64,000 nt of DNA. Source: Dermatemys mawii (lineage: Eukaryota; Chordata; Testudines; Dermatemydidae). The stretch lies in contig ML677334.1 of NCBI GenBank assembly GCA_007922305.1, positions 58,806,482 to 58,870,481 on the forward strand. Reading direction: 5' to 3'. This document shows positions 22,258 through 33,614 of the stretch, in pieces (positions within the stretch are counted from its first letter, which is position 1; every line of letters begins with the position of its first letter). A program made the position numbers and the translations under genes. The notes beneath the pieces are model-generated. The model had not been told where the DNA came from, did no database searches, and saw only the letters and a list, made by a program, of their open reading frames with translations.

Positions 22258-23720
22258 AATCATCATCATCACTCCCATCATCACTCCCATTGGTCGCTGG
22301 GGCACCATCTGTTCTAGTAGATTCTAGATTTCCAAGATTCTAGATTCTACTAGAATCTAGTAGAAATCTACTAGAAATTCTGGCAAGAACTGTGCAAACA
22401 GCAGCAGCAGTGGCAAATCAACCAATTGTCTCCACCCTTGACTATTGTGTGTCTGTGCTCGAGTCTCCATGAAGTCCATTCCTGTCCATTCCTTTATGTT
22501 GTCAATCCATCTCTTCTTCTGTTTGCCTCTTCTTTTCTCCTGTATTGTCCCTCGGAGGATAATCTTGGATAGGCCAGATGATCTTGTTACATGGCTGTAC
22601 CACTTCAGTTAGTGATTCTGCACAGTCATTAGGAGGTCTTCATAAGACCCAGCACATTAGGTAGTGATGATGTGGACCTGTTCATTAGTGATGTAGTCAA
22701 AGTAGGAGATGCCCAGGATTTTACCGAACTATCTCAATTCTACTACCCGTATTTTCTGTTCAAGTTATGCTGTAAGGGTCCATGTCTCGCACGCACACAG
22801 AAAAATGGAGATGACCAATGTGTGTAGTAGTTTCAGTCTGGATTTCAAGAAGCTGTTCTTATTCCTCCAAATGGGCTTTAGCTTTGCCACTGCTGCTGCT
22901 GTTTGCACAGTTCTTGCCAGAATTTCTGCCTTGGATCTTTCATCAGTGATGATTGCCCTCAAATACTTGAACTGTTCTACTGTCTCCAGCTCTTGTCCAC
23001 TGACAGAGATATGTGAGCTGATCCTGTCATATTTGTTTGTCATCACTTGGTTTTCTCTGCACTGATTTCCATGCCATATTTTGCAGAGGTTTCATCCAAT
23101 CATTTCACAAGGTTGGCAAGTTCATCTTCTCTGCCTGCCAAGCGGTCAATATCATCAGCAAATCAAAGATTTGAGAGTGTTCGCCCCCTAGTACTGACTG
23201 TGCATATGTGATCTTCTAGTGCATCAATTATTATGCACTCCAAGTAGATGTTGAACAGTGTGGGTGAAAGAAGGCAGCCTTGCTTGACTCCAGTAGTGGT
23301 GCGAAACCACTCTCTATTGTGCCATTGATGAGAACTGCACTACTGGCCTTGGCTTACAGTTGTTTAATAGTAAGCATAAGCTCACAATAAGAGAGCTTCA
23401 TGCCATACTCTATCAAACGCCTTCTTAAGTCAATAAAGACGTGGTAGATGTCCTCCTGGTGTTGTAAGTACTTCTCACATAGAACATGAAGGTTGAAAAT
23501 CTGTCCTGTGATACTTCTTTCAGCACAAAAGCCAGCCTGTTCTTCAGCGATGATTGTCTCCGCTTGCAGCTTCAGTCTGTTCAGTATGACTTTCAACATC
23601 ACTTTGCTGGGATGGCTAAATAAGCTTATGGTCCGGGAATTCTGACACAATTTCAGATTGCCTTTCTTTGGCAGAGTGATGATTAGTGACTCTGTCCACG
23701 TGGATGGCTACGCATCTAGT
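22258..23720 (-). mobile_element. Decayed LINE with reverse-transcriptase fragments
   Basis: On the minus strand, 23650-23354 reads HPSKVMLKVILNRLKLQAE, EEQAGFCAERSITGQIFNLH and YHVFIDLRRRL, the RT segment EEQAGFRxxRSTTxQIFNL...YHVFIDFKKAFD of a non-LTR retrotransposon; the catalytic aspartate in FID is kept. 23046-22765 reads GQELETVEQFKYLRAIITDE, then LKPIWRNKNSFLKSRLKLLH and SIFLCACETWTLTA, the C-terminal thumb region. The catalytic YADD part between them is lost to frame damage. The 3' end, at the left, has a gatgat-type tail (22258-22290). The exact LINE clade is not resolved. It is inactive. Confidence 0.75.
22373..22927. repeat. 45-bp perfect inverted repeat within the LINE
   Basis: Bases 22373-22417 are an exact reverse complement of 22883-22927 (agaaattctggcaagaactg...tggcaaa). 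Immediately left of the first copy, 22312-22372 is a cluster of short palindromes built from tctagtagattctaga. The inverted copy sits near the 3' end of the LINE, while the original lies in its thumb-coding region. Confidence 0.9.
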
Positions 23721-25800
23721 CTAGGACAAACTCTAAAATGTCTTAATTATACCATAATATCAGAGTATCAATAGAGGGCAGAATTAAGGTTGTTTGAGTG
23801 CCTTAACTGTGCATTTCTACACTTCAACATGTTTGCATTTCTTAAGTGTATACTTATATCACACAGTAAGCTGGCCATCTAAGAGAGTGCAGTTATTCCT
23901 GAAAGGGGAGGACAAATGAAGAGTACAGCCCAGAATTCAAAGATTCCAAGGCCAGAAGTGATTGTGATTATCCAGTCTGACCTGAAGTAGAACACAGACC
24001 ATAGAATTTCCCCAAAATTATTCTTTTTTAACTAGAGACTCTCTTTTGATTTATACCGTGAAAGGGATGGATTTTGGGGGCATAGCCAGTAGGTTAGGTC
24101 AACTGCAGTGACCTGACAGTGCTTGGAGACAGGGGTGCTGAGAATCAGCGAATGACTGAAACAGATGTGAAACTTAAGAAGATGCAGAGGAAGATGCAGG
24201 GTCTGATGCCAGGTTCAGAGAGACCTTACTACACTTTAACTATGAAATTCCCGGGTTTGTAATGTCTGAGATAATGACAACATCCCTGTAATGTTTTTTA
24301 CCCTGATGTTACAGATACACACTCTCCTGCTTAACTCCACTTTACAAAGTTTTTGTATTTGAATAAATAGCAACACCCATAATGATGACAGTTACACTAA
24401 AAGTTAATACAAGGAAAGAATCTCCTCAGCTGGCTTTGGTGATGTAACTCCAGGGAATGGAGTTTCAGAGTTCTCTCACATTAGAATCCCATGCTGATTT
24501 TTTTTAAAAAAAGTATTATATCGCTGCATCTATTAACAAAACTGAAAATGTGTTAATTATATTCCATGATCCAAACATTTCATATTCCTAATCAAAGTGT
24601 AGACAAGTATACTGAAATTAATATGTCCATATGGCAACACATGAATGTGATTTAAAGTATCACGACAGCTGTGGACTGAGAAAGTAACCTATTTAGTAGC
24701 TATAATCCTGAATCATTGTATTGAAGAATTTAAATCCACAGATACAAGTCTCCCCATTCTTGAAATTCTTCCTTGATAAACCGGTGTTTCAGTTGTAGCA
24801 TGAATTTCTCCCTCAAGTAGTTTCGGTTCACACTGTGAACGAACTGTGAGCTTGATGACCTTCTACCCCCAAATACCTCCTCTTTCCTCAAAATGTTTGT
24901 AAAAGTAACATTATGTTTTGGTTGGCTGACATATTGCCCTTCAGAAGGACAAAGGCACTCATTGGAAGTTGATAAGCCCGAACAAAGTCTCCTGTTTCCA
25001 AAGCCACTATCAGTCATTGTTTAACGACAATTAAAATTCAGACTGATTATCAATGATAGGTTAGGAAAAACAAAAAAGCATCAGACAGTAAACAGGTAAA
25101 TTAGCAACATGCCACTTTTTTTATATATATTTAATAAGTTACTGCCACACAAAGGCAAAATAAAGAGTTAAACTTAATTGTATTAAAACTCCTCCCGAAT
25201 AAAGATGCAGAATAATAATCAGTTTCAAATCAAAATAACAACTTAAAAGAAGAAACTACAGAAAAACTTCTATTATAAAATTAACAGTTTTGGTTTAAGA
25301 TTAGGCTTCAAAACACAAATTATTTTCTCTAAAAAAAAAGTGCCTACTTGTACCCTTTCATTCTTTTTCTAGGAGAGTTTCCTTTCCAAACTCTTACTTT
25401 CTTTTTTAACGTTTTAAACTGCTGTCACAGTTAAAATGAAGTTACAACAAAGGTACTATAATACATAAAATGATTCACCTTTAATTCACAAAATAAATGT
25501 AAAGAGGGAATTTTGAATATAATTAACAATAAAATATTGCAATATCTTTGATGACTATGGTGGGGTGTTGTGGGTTTTTTTTACGGCAGAGACAGAGGAA
25601 TATCAACATGCTTCTCAGTACACATCTTTCCTAAACCTACGAACACCTTCTAGATATTTGAGTACCAAAGACCAAAATCACCTATTCCAACCTCCTATAA
25701 TACATAGAACAGCTCCCACTAAATATTAATAAGTTCTTGATCTACGTATTTCTACATTTTACTTATTCCTAAAAACAATTTTTTACTTTAGTCTAATTTT
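23721..25800. other. Intron with a CR1-like scrap
   Basis: At 23935-24020 the plus strand reads ttcaaagattccaaggccag, aagtgattgtgattatccagtctgacc..., a diverged CR1-type segment. The rest is AT-rich with no exon that fits the host frame: the join from 28343 to 15046 excludes a required exon here. One 95-codon frame is listed separately. Confidence 0.5.
24730..25017 (-). other. Unexplained 95-codon open frame with protein-like composition
   Basis: ATG at 25017 and stop TAA at the left end. The peptide has a balanced composition, a basic SSSSQF-type patch and a helical C-terminus (LREKFMLQLKHRFIKEEFQE). Upstream on the minus strand a polypyrimidine tract and cag (tttttgtttttcctaacc...aatcag) could be an acceptor. 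It cannot be a constitutive exon of the coiled-coil gene, because the flanking exons join without it. It could be an alternative exon, a retrocopy scrap or chance. Confidence 0.2.
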
Positions 25801-25974
25801 GGCCTGGTCTACAGTATGCGATTAGGTCGAATTTAGCCGCGTTAGGTCAAATTAAAACTAAATCCGTCCACACAACCAACCCCATTTTGTTAATTTAAAG
25901 AGCTCTTAAAATCGATTTCTGTACTCCTCCCCGGCAAGGGGAGTAGAAGTAAAATCGACCTCACTGGTTCAAAT

Positions 25975-26726
25975 TTGGGGCACTGTGGACGCAATTCAAC
26001 AATATTGGCCTCTGGGAGCTATCCCAGAATGCTCATTTTGACTGCTCTGGACAGCGCTTTCAACTCAGATGCACTTGCCAGGTACACAGGAAAAGCCCTG
26101 GGAACTTTTCAATTTCATTCCTGTTTGGCCAGCGTGGCGAGCTCATCAGCACAGGAGACCATTCATTCCCAGAATCGCAAAAGAGCTCCAGAATTGACTG
26201 AATGGGAGGTACTGGATCTGATTGTAGTATGGGGAGAAAAATCTGTGCAGGCAGAACACCGTTCAAAAAAACAGAATGTCAACATATATGCCAAAATCTC
26301 CTGGGGCATGATAAATAGAGGCTACTCCAGGGACACACACCAGTGCCACAGAAAATTAAGGAGCTCAGGCAAGCCTACCAAAAAACAAAGGAAGCAAACA
26401 GTTGCTCCGGGTCACAACCCCATACATGCCACTACTATGATGAGCTGCATGTAATTCTAGGTGGGGACCCTACCACTACCCCACCACTCTCCGTCGACAC
26501 CTGCAAGGGGGCAGTCTCACAGAACAGGGAGGATGATTTTGTGGAGGAGGAAGAGGAGGAGGAGGACAGTGCACAGCAAGCAAGCAGTGAATCCGTTCTC
26601 CCCAGCAGCCAAGAACTGTTCATCACCCTGGAGTCAATACCCTCAACATCCTCCCAAGGCGGGTTCATGGACTATGAAGCTGGAGAAGGCACTTCTGGAG
26701 ATTGTACCTTTGTAAATATGATATAG
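25975..26726 (+). pseudogene. Myb/SANT-like DNA-binding protein of a Harbinger element, frameshifted
   Basis: The first frame (25975-26454) carries a trihelix/SANT-like domain: LTEWEVLDLIVVWGEKSVQ, IYAKISWGMINRGYSRDTHQ, CHRKLRS. The tryptophan spacing and the final QCxxK are typical of the accessory protein that works with Harbinger transposase in DNA binding and nuclear import. A shift near 26.34 kb moves the frame to 26343-26726, with KIKELRQAYQKTKEANSCSG, then an acidic run (EEEEEEEDS) and SSQELFITLESIPSTS. Shifted frames show it is broken. In sauropsid annotation such proteins are often mislabelled ZSCAN29-like. Confidence 0.75.
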
Positions 26727-26794
26727 GATTTAAAAGCAAGTGTGTTTAATGATCATTTGCCTAAATACTTGGGATGCATTCGCAGCCAGTACAG

Positions 26795-27085
26795 CTACTG
26801 GAAAAGTCTGTTAACGTGTCTGGGAATGGAGTGGAAATTCTGCAGGAGCATCTCAATGAAGCTCTCCTGAAAGTACTCTAAAAGCCTTTGCAGAAGGTTT
26901 CTGGGGAGGTCTTCCTTATTCCGTCCTCCATGGTAGGACACTTTACCATGCCAAGCCACTAGTAAGTAGTCCGGAATCATTGCAGCACAAAGCATGGCAG
27001 TGAAAGCTCCTGGGTTTTGGGCGCATTCAAGCAACATTCGTTCTTTATCTCTCTCTGTTAACCTTAGGAGGGTGATATCATTCAT
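26795..27085 (-). other. Antisense open frame inside the Harbinger element
   Basis: A 96-codon minus-strand frame begins MNDITLLRLTERDKERMLLE and contains HGGRNKEDLPRNLLQRLLEY. It lies between the two Myb-like exons and opposite to them. I recall a closely similar reading in other sauropsid copies of this element, which would mean the frame is kept, but I cannot confirm this here. No known domain. Confidence 0.35.
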
Positions 27086-27866
27086 GGTTACCTAGCTGAA
27101 ATAGGGGAATTTGTTTAAGGCAAAATTCAGAGATGCCCATTCACACTGAGCTGTTTGCATTTGGCTTACAGGGCTCACCCCTGATGATAGCCACACAGTG
27201 GGGAGAGGGGTGAAGCGATCATCCCAGAGAATTGGGAAGATGGTTGTGCTGCACACCTGAATGAAAACCGCAGGGCCTCCATTTAAATGGCCAACTCATC
27301 AGGCATTGATTGGTACGGGAAATAAGGGCACCGCAGTTCGAAAGCATTCCCACACGTAATGAAGGTGGAAGAAGCCGAACCCGCATCCCCCTTGGGCTTA
27401 CCTTGGCTGCCTGCAAGCCGAATTCTGTTGCACAGCCACATGTGATGTCTCACACCAAACTGGCAGGCACCCAATATAAGAGGCAAAATTAGACCTTGTA
27501 CCGAAAGAACACATGCTGTGGTTTGAATTGCTTGATTCACTGTGAAAGAGTCTCCCCTTTGTTCTCTAAAATGTATCTTTTCAAATTCTACTCTCCCTTT
27601 TTTCCCCTCCCACAGGTAAAAATGTTTCTACACTCTCCCAATCATCTCCATCCCAGAGGCTATCCTAGGTTAGAAGGCGAAAAAAACGCACTCGTGATAA
27701 CATGTTTTCCGAGCTCGTGCAGTCCTCCCGCAATGATAGGGTCCAGCTGAATACATAGAGGCAAACAATGGCAGAGTCCAGGAAAGCATTAAATATACAT
27801 GATGAGAGGAGGCAGATGCTATGCTCAAGCTATGGGCGAGCAATGGACATGCTCAATGAGAGACCA

Positions 27867-27944
27867 CCTTGGTTAAAAGGTCTTGTCTTCAGAAAACTGA
27901 CTCTAAGCTCAGCCATTAGGGCCAGCAACTCTTCTTGCTGATGC
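27867..27944 (-). repeat. 78-bp DIRS recombinase-derived segment inside the Harbinger element
   Basis: Nearly identical to 30231-30308, the tyrosine-recombinase region of the DIRS copy (about six differences). Both contain ggtcttgtcttcagaaaact and gctcagccattagggccagc. Before and after it, Harbinger-type sequence is seen (acatgctcaatgag, then gatgcaggaaaggcagc). Confidence 0.85.
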
Positions 27945-28342
27945 AGGAAAGGCAGCCCGAGCACTAACCGCTGCTGCATCCACTGTATAACCGCTCACCC
28001 TTCTCCCCAAGTGCCATATCCATATACTTTTGCTCCTAGTTCACATTCCCTGCATCACCATGAATAATTCCTTCCTCTTCCCAATGTTCATTCCATTGAG
28101 ATATTTGTAGACTGTTTTGTGCACTCCTTCTATTTCCTAAATAAATGCTCAATTGTTCCATTATATGTTCAATTTTTTCCTGCATAATTGTTTAAGTAAA
28201 CCAAATTGCTAACAGTAAGTCAATAGTTTACTGCAGTGCTAGAAGAGCTAATGTGACTCCAGTCTAACTGTACTGGATTATTCTCTCCCTCTTAATAGGC
28301 AGACTTCAACTGAATGAAATATGTTAGTTTTAATCACAATAC

Positions 28343-28539
28343 CTTTTTGCACAGCTATAGGGAATTGCTGAAGCCTCCAAATTGACATGCAATCAATTTT
28401 CATTACAAGCTTTTTCTTTCGCTGTTTTTCCCGCTTCAAAGCTTCTTCAGCCTCTTTACGTTCAGCTTCTAGCCGCTTAATCAGCTCAATGACCTCTGAT
28501 AACACCGCTTCCGTTTCCTGCCTTAAGGTTAAAGTCCTG
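28343..28539 (-). CDS. Coiled-coil gene, visible exon 4
   Basis: On the minus strand the acceptor is a tandem NAG-NAG (gaaacagcag): using the first gives an exon to 28539, using the second to 28536. Both keep the frame and differ by one residue. The previous exon ends TG, so the joint codon is TGC (plus an Arg codon) or TGG. The donor is GCAAAAAG followed by gtattg, phase 1. The peptide has a long charged helix (ELIKRLEAERKEAEEALKRE) and a conserved-looking end SIWRLQQFPIAVQK. The continuing open frame past the donor reads into the intron and is not coding. Confidence 0.9.
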
Positions 28540-29324
28540 CTGTTTCAAAACACATTTTTTAAAGTTACATATAAAACTACACATATATATATTTCTAAGT
28601 TTACACACACACACCCTTCAGATAAGTTCTCAGTATAAAGCTGTCTTATTCACATATACGAGAGTATACACAATTACTTGCAACACAAAACTGACACTTT
28701 CAATAGTATTTTCCCCTCACTTTATTTCAGATACAGAGTATAATAAAATGGCTGACATTATAACCTCTCATTTGCTTATGGGGATACTATTCAGAAAAGA
28801 GTACAACTGCAAAATTCTTCCAGATCCCTTTAATGTATTTTTTTTTTTTGCAGAGAAAGTAACTTATTAAAACATATGTAACTCCAATAAAACTCAAAGG
28901 GGTCTCCATATCATTCTCTTACCATGAGCATTTAGACTTAGTCAAAATTCCACTCTCTGAAAAGCTGCTACAAAAAATGTTTCAAGCACTAAAGATAAAT
29001 TATTTCCATAAAAGAATCTCCGAGGTCAAGGTCTGCTGTTCTGATTTATACAGCTACATAAAATATTAAAATGTTTTAAAACTACAGTCTTTAGGGCTTC
29101 AGCTGGGCCTCCCATTATGCACCTACACTTGAAGAGTAGAAGAGACCACCAGATCACCTACTCAACCTCCTGTACAACACAAGCCACTAAACAGAACCCA
29201 GGCAGTTCCACACCAAGCACAACTACCAGAATTAGACAAAAGTATGACAGCCACCAGGAGACCAAGCTATTGTGTGCAGCAGGTTTAAAAAAGTTGCAAG
29301 CACAGAAAGGGAGGCCACTGCTTA
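28540..29324. other. Intron with a CR1-like scrap
   Basis: At 29130-29240 the plus strand resembles the CR1-type segment seen at 23935 (accaccagatcacctactca, acctcctgtacaacac). A (CA)n/(AT)n patch lies near 28590-28615. No exon is seen. Confidence 0.45.
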
Positions 29325-29405
29325 AAATCTGGGGTGAAATCCTTGCCTTACTGAAGTCAATGGGAGTTTTGCCACTGACTTCAGTGGAGCCAGGATTTCA
29401 CCTCT
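29325..29405. repeat. Short palindromic miniature repeat
   Basis: ggggtgaaatccttgcctta at the left pairs with ggagccaggatttcacctc at the right around a small loop (gaagtcaatgggag...ctgacttcagt). The same family appears in diverged form at 54722-54790. Confidence 0.7.
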
Positions 29406-30230
29406 GCCGCTTAATATTTATTGACAAGTTATGTAATTGGCTTCCTTTTGATAAATGTAAAGTCAAATTTGTTTTATTTTTAAATCAAACTTTAAAAGGT
29501 ATTTACTGAATATTCTTTTAATTGCATGAATTGTAAAAGAACCTCAGCCTTTTTGTCAAGACAATTGTATGAATGCATTGTATTATTATTACTACTATAA
29601 TTTGTGTCCACAGATGCCAAGCAAACAAGGCTTCTAGAATTTCCAGCAGCCACGGTGACTATTTTTGGTTGGTTCAAACCCTAAATGCCTAAAATACAGT
29701 GGGGGTTTAATCACAGAAATGAAAGATATCTCAGCATAAACAGCAATTTGTGAGACTATAATTTATCAGTGCTTCATATGCTATTGTGTTTTAGTTCTCA
29801 ACTTTGCAAATCAAAAAGATATTTACAACATTTTTTAAATATGTATATATTAGGTATATTGCAATCATTGTTACAACTTTAAAAATTATGTTACACTAGG
29901 GAAAACAAATTTATTAGTAAAATTATGTCATTCAGAATGAACACCTTGAAACATCTTTATCTTCACAACAATCTCAATGTCGTCAACATTCAATTTAGGA
30001 GGAGTTTGATAATGAAGTATCTGGAATTCTATATGTATAGTCAACTGTCAGTAACAAGTTTGTCATTCGAAATGGTTTACTGCATATTAAACAGACACTG
30101 ACACATAAATATTGACTTTTACAACTCAAATTAACATGTTCCATTTTTTAAAAAGGAAGGTGCTGCTCTTCCGGGAGACTTAGGGACAAAACTCAGGTAA
30201 ATACACTGCCTGATTCAAATGAAACTGAGA

Positions 30231-30345
30231 CACCACCTTGGATAAAAGGTCTTGTCTTCAGAAAACTGAATGTAAGCTCAGCCATTAGGGCCAGCAACTC
30301 TTCTTGCTGAAATGATGGCTATCAGGAATGTGGTTTTCTGAGACA
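30231..30345 (-). pseudogene. Tyrosine-recombinase remnant of the DIRS element
   Basis: On the minus strand the reading KTTFLIAIISARRVAGPNG, a stop, then AYIQFSEDKTFYPRW matches the DIRS recombinase box that carries the first catalytic arginine. Frame damage prevents function. This is the source-like copy of the 78-bp segment at 27867. Confidence 0.65.
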
Positions 30346-30643
30346 GGGAGACGGGATGGACAGGATGCAAAAGGCTCGAACGGAGGACCCATCAGAGACG
30401 CCACAGCAGTGTTTAGGTCCCACAAGGGAACCAGGTCTCGGACCAGAGGATGTAAGCAGAGAATCCCATTCAGAGAGCTCATCACCATGGCATTAGAAAA
30501 AACAGACTTCCCTTGAATGGGACGGGGTGGGGTGGAACGCAGATATTGCTGCCAAATGCACTCTCAGCAAACTGAGTGGAAGGCGTATTGTGGATGGCCC
30601 AAAGTTCCAACATGCTGATGTGGAGAGAGGCTTCCTGTTTTGA

Positions 30644-31560
30644 TCACAGGCCCTGAACCTTCAACGAGTCCAGATGTACCCCTCGACCCAGAAGGGAAGC
30701 ATCAGTAACCACTAACTTGGTTGAAAAGGGCCAAGTGAAGGGGATTCCCTGGCACACATTGTGTGGGGACTCCTGGCAGTGCAAGTAATTTAAGATTGGT
30801 AGAGAAAGGTGCACCAACCTATCCAGAGAATGTAGAACAGGGTGGTAAACCATCCTGAGCCTCATATGAAGAAGGCGAGGGCGCAATCTGGTGAACTGGA
30901 TCACCTGCATACAAGCGGACATGTGGCCCAACGGGCTCAGACACAGACAGACTGTCATGGAAGGCTGAGACTGCAGATTGAGGCAGAGCCGTTGAATTGC
31001 CTGGAAGCAGATGGTCAGCAGGAACACCTCCCATCTTGCGGAATCTAAAAGGGCCCCAATTAAATCCATTTTTGAGTGGGAGCCAAAGTTGACTTTGCAG
31101 TGTTTAAAATGAGTCTCAGACAGTGAAGAAAATGCAACACAGTGTCAACATGGGCAAGAACCTCCTCTTTGGAGCTGCCCTCTAGCAACGAGTCATTGAG
31201 GTACAGGACGATGCGGATTTCCTTCTGCCTGAGAAATGCCATGACCACCCTATGCATTTGATAAAAACTCAGGGGCAGAAGAGAGGCATTCTACCACCAG
31301 GAAATGCAGAAACTTCCTATGGCTCAGTAGAATGGCCACATGAAAGTAAGTATCCTAAAAGTCCAGGGCAGCAAACCAGTCATTCTGAGACAGTGTGGGG
31401 AGGATAGGCAACAGAATAACCATGTAGAATCTCATGCACTCGATGGATTTTTTGAGGCTGCAAAGTTCAATAGGTCTTTTCCAGCCCTTGGATTTTGGTA
31501 TCAGGAAGTACCAGGAGTAAAAGTCGTGGCCCTAGTATTCCAGTGGAACTTCCTCTGCCA
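30644..31560 (-). pseudogene. Reverse transcriptase and RNase H remnant of the DIRS element
   Basis: At 31560-31060 the minus strand gives, with breaks, a reading like FKGWKRPIELCSLKKSIEC, a degraded DAYFH box (DTYFHV) and HRKFLHF, then LYLNDSLLEGSS in place of the usual YLDDLLL (catalytic DD reduced to ND). At 31069-30644 a 141-codon frame runs from the RT connection into the RNase H box VVTDASLLGRGVHL. Loss of the catalytic pair and frame breaks make it inactive. Confidence 0.75.
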
Positions 31561-32327
31561 CTCCAAACTTCAGCAGGACTGACGTGCTTGATGAGCAGTG
31601 TCTCATGAAAGAGGACCCTGAAGAGGAACGGGAAAGAGAAGTGGAAAGGTGGGGGAATTGAATGGAACTGGATTGTAGAGCCTGATCTGACAGCGTCTAG
31701 GACTCAGTTGTTTGAGATAATCAAGTCAGAAGCATTGTAAAAGTGAGCCAGCCTGTCTCCAAAGGAATAAAGAGGATGGATTAATGATGAACCAGTGCTC
31801 TGAACAAGTCAAAATGGGCATTCAGCCTGTGGGGGTTGGGCATGTGAAGTGTCCAAAGCCCGAGCCAACTGCTTCCTCTTATGGGATCTATCCTTCCTCC
31901 CACTGTTTCAGGGGGAAAAGGTTGTACAAAGGAATGCTGCTGCTGTGCCCCCATCATGGCATCTTTATGAAAACAGTGTGTTCACTCCCAAGGACCTCAA
32001 AGCAGCCTTGAAAGAGAGCAAACTGTCATCAATCTTGTCTGAGAACAAGACTCAGCTATCAAAGGGTAAGTCCTCAATGGTTTGCTGGATGGATGTCCAG
32101 AGCAATCCCAGAGTTTTTCAGCCAGGAAGTCCTCCTCACAGTTACTGTCAAGACCATGACCTGGGCTCAAGTGTCCACGATATCAAGGGCAAACTGCTGG
32201 GATGTTTTAGCCATCAAGTAGCTTTCTGTAACCAACACTCAGAACTCCTCATGCAAGGTCCTCGAATTTAGGCATGGAGGAAATCATATTTGGATAGCAA
32301 AGCTTGCTGATTTTGCTCATTTATGGG

Positions 32328-33488
32328 TGTGATGGGTTTGGTCACAGAGACCCGCTTGGGACTGTCACCTGATGTGCTGAAATGACCTCTGAGCACATTT
32401 TCTTTAACAGCTTGGGACTTCAGAACCCTGCCTTGTTGAGCCAGACACACTAGCCTGCTGCAACACAGCCCCAGGGTCTGAACCATGCTCCCAAAGATGC
32501 AGACTTAACTGAAAACATCTCAGCAAGTACTCTTGTTTCCAGCACCCAGACACCCAGCTCCCAATGGGATCCAAACCCCAAATAAATTCATTTTACTCTG
32601 TAAAAAGCTTATAAAGGGTAAACTCATGAATTGTCCGCCCTCTATAACACTGATAGAGAGATATGCACAGCTGTTTGCTCCCTCAGGAATTAATCATTTA
32701 CTCTGGGTTAATTAATAAACAAAAGTTATTTGATTAAGTACAAAAAAGTAGGATTTAAGTTGTTCCAAGTAATAACAGACAAAGTAAGTTACCAAGCAAA
32801 ATAAAACAAAACACATAAGTCTAAGTCTAATACATTAAGAAACTGAATACAGGTAAATCTCACCCTCAAAGATGTTCCAATAACCTTCTTTCACAGACTA
32901 GACTTCATCCTAGTCTGGGCCCAGTCCTTTCCCTGAGCCCAATCCTTTCCAGCTCCAGCGGTAACTAGAGGCTCTTTCAGGACTGGCAGCCCCCTTTGTT
33001 CTGTTCCACCCCCTTTTATATCTTTAATACAAGGTGGGAATCTATTGTCTCTCTGGGTTCCCACCCCTCCTAAATGGAAAAGCACCAGGTTTAAGATGGA
33101 TTCCGGTATCAGGTGACATGGTCACATGTTCTGTGAGATCCCAAGCCTCCATTCTTCCTAGACTGACTCACAGGGACACAGGAAGACTTGCAAGTAATCA
33201 GAGCCATTTACAACAAATTGTCCTAGACAATGGGAGCCATCAAGACTCTAAGCCACCATTAATGGCCCATACTTTGAAGTCCTATTGTAATTATGCAAAG
33301 TAATACTTCATATTTTTAGCTTCAGATACAAGAATGATATATTTATACAAATAGAATGAACTCACTCAGTAGAGTATAAGCTTTGTAATGATACCTTACA
33401 AGAGATCTTTTGCATAAAGCATATTCCAGTTACATTATTATTCACACTTATAAGCACATTTCCATAAACTATGGAGTGCAACATCACA
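32328..33488 (-). mobile_element. Solo LTR inserted in the DIRS element
   Basis: The block begins tgtgatgggtttgg and ends caacatcaca, so the ends are inverted (TGTGATG/CATCACA). The flanks atggg (32323-32327) and gtggg (33489-33493) are a 5-bp duplication with one difference. Minus orientation is supported by a TATAAAAGGGGG box at 33019-33008 and by colinearity with the plus-oriented LTR at 60867: both share tttatgcaa, ggtatcatt, ttctatttgtat/tcctatttgtat and tgtatctgaag in the same order. No coding part is present. It splits the gag-like region of the host DIRS copy. Confidence 0.8.
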
Positions 33489-33614
33489 GTGGGGATGATT
33501 AAGTATAGATCTTTCAGCCCAGAAGATCCAACCACGTGGAGTCTCTGCCCTTGGGGGTAGACTTGAACTAACTCTGATGAGCCTTTTTGTTTACTGCTGT
33601 TAAAACGAGGGAAT

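Larger units (their letters stand above)
25801..28150 (+). mobile_element. PIF/Harbinger-type element with Myb-like accessory ORF
   Basis: The left end ggcctggtctacagtatgcg is the terminal motif shared (as gtctacac) with the miniature elements at 41.6, 42.9 and 56.4 kb. The element carries a Myb/SANT-like gene in two parts (26130-26726 and about 27616-27866) and an AATAAA near 28140. No intact DDE transposase is seen. The right limit is approximate; an inverted terminal end was not located. A 78-bp DIRS-derived segment interrupts it at 27867-27944. Confidence 0.75.

Noticed and set aside
30328..32271. Plus-strand frames over the DIRS element
   Set aside because: Antisense to recognised RT, RNase H and recombinase readings.
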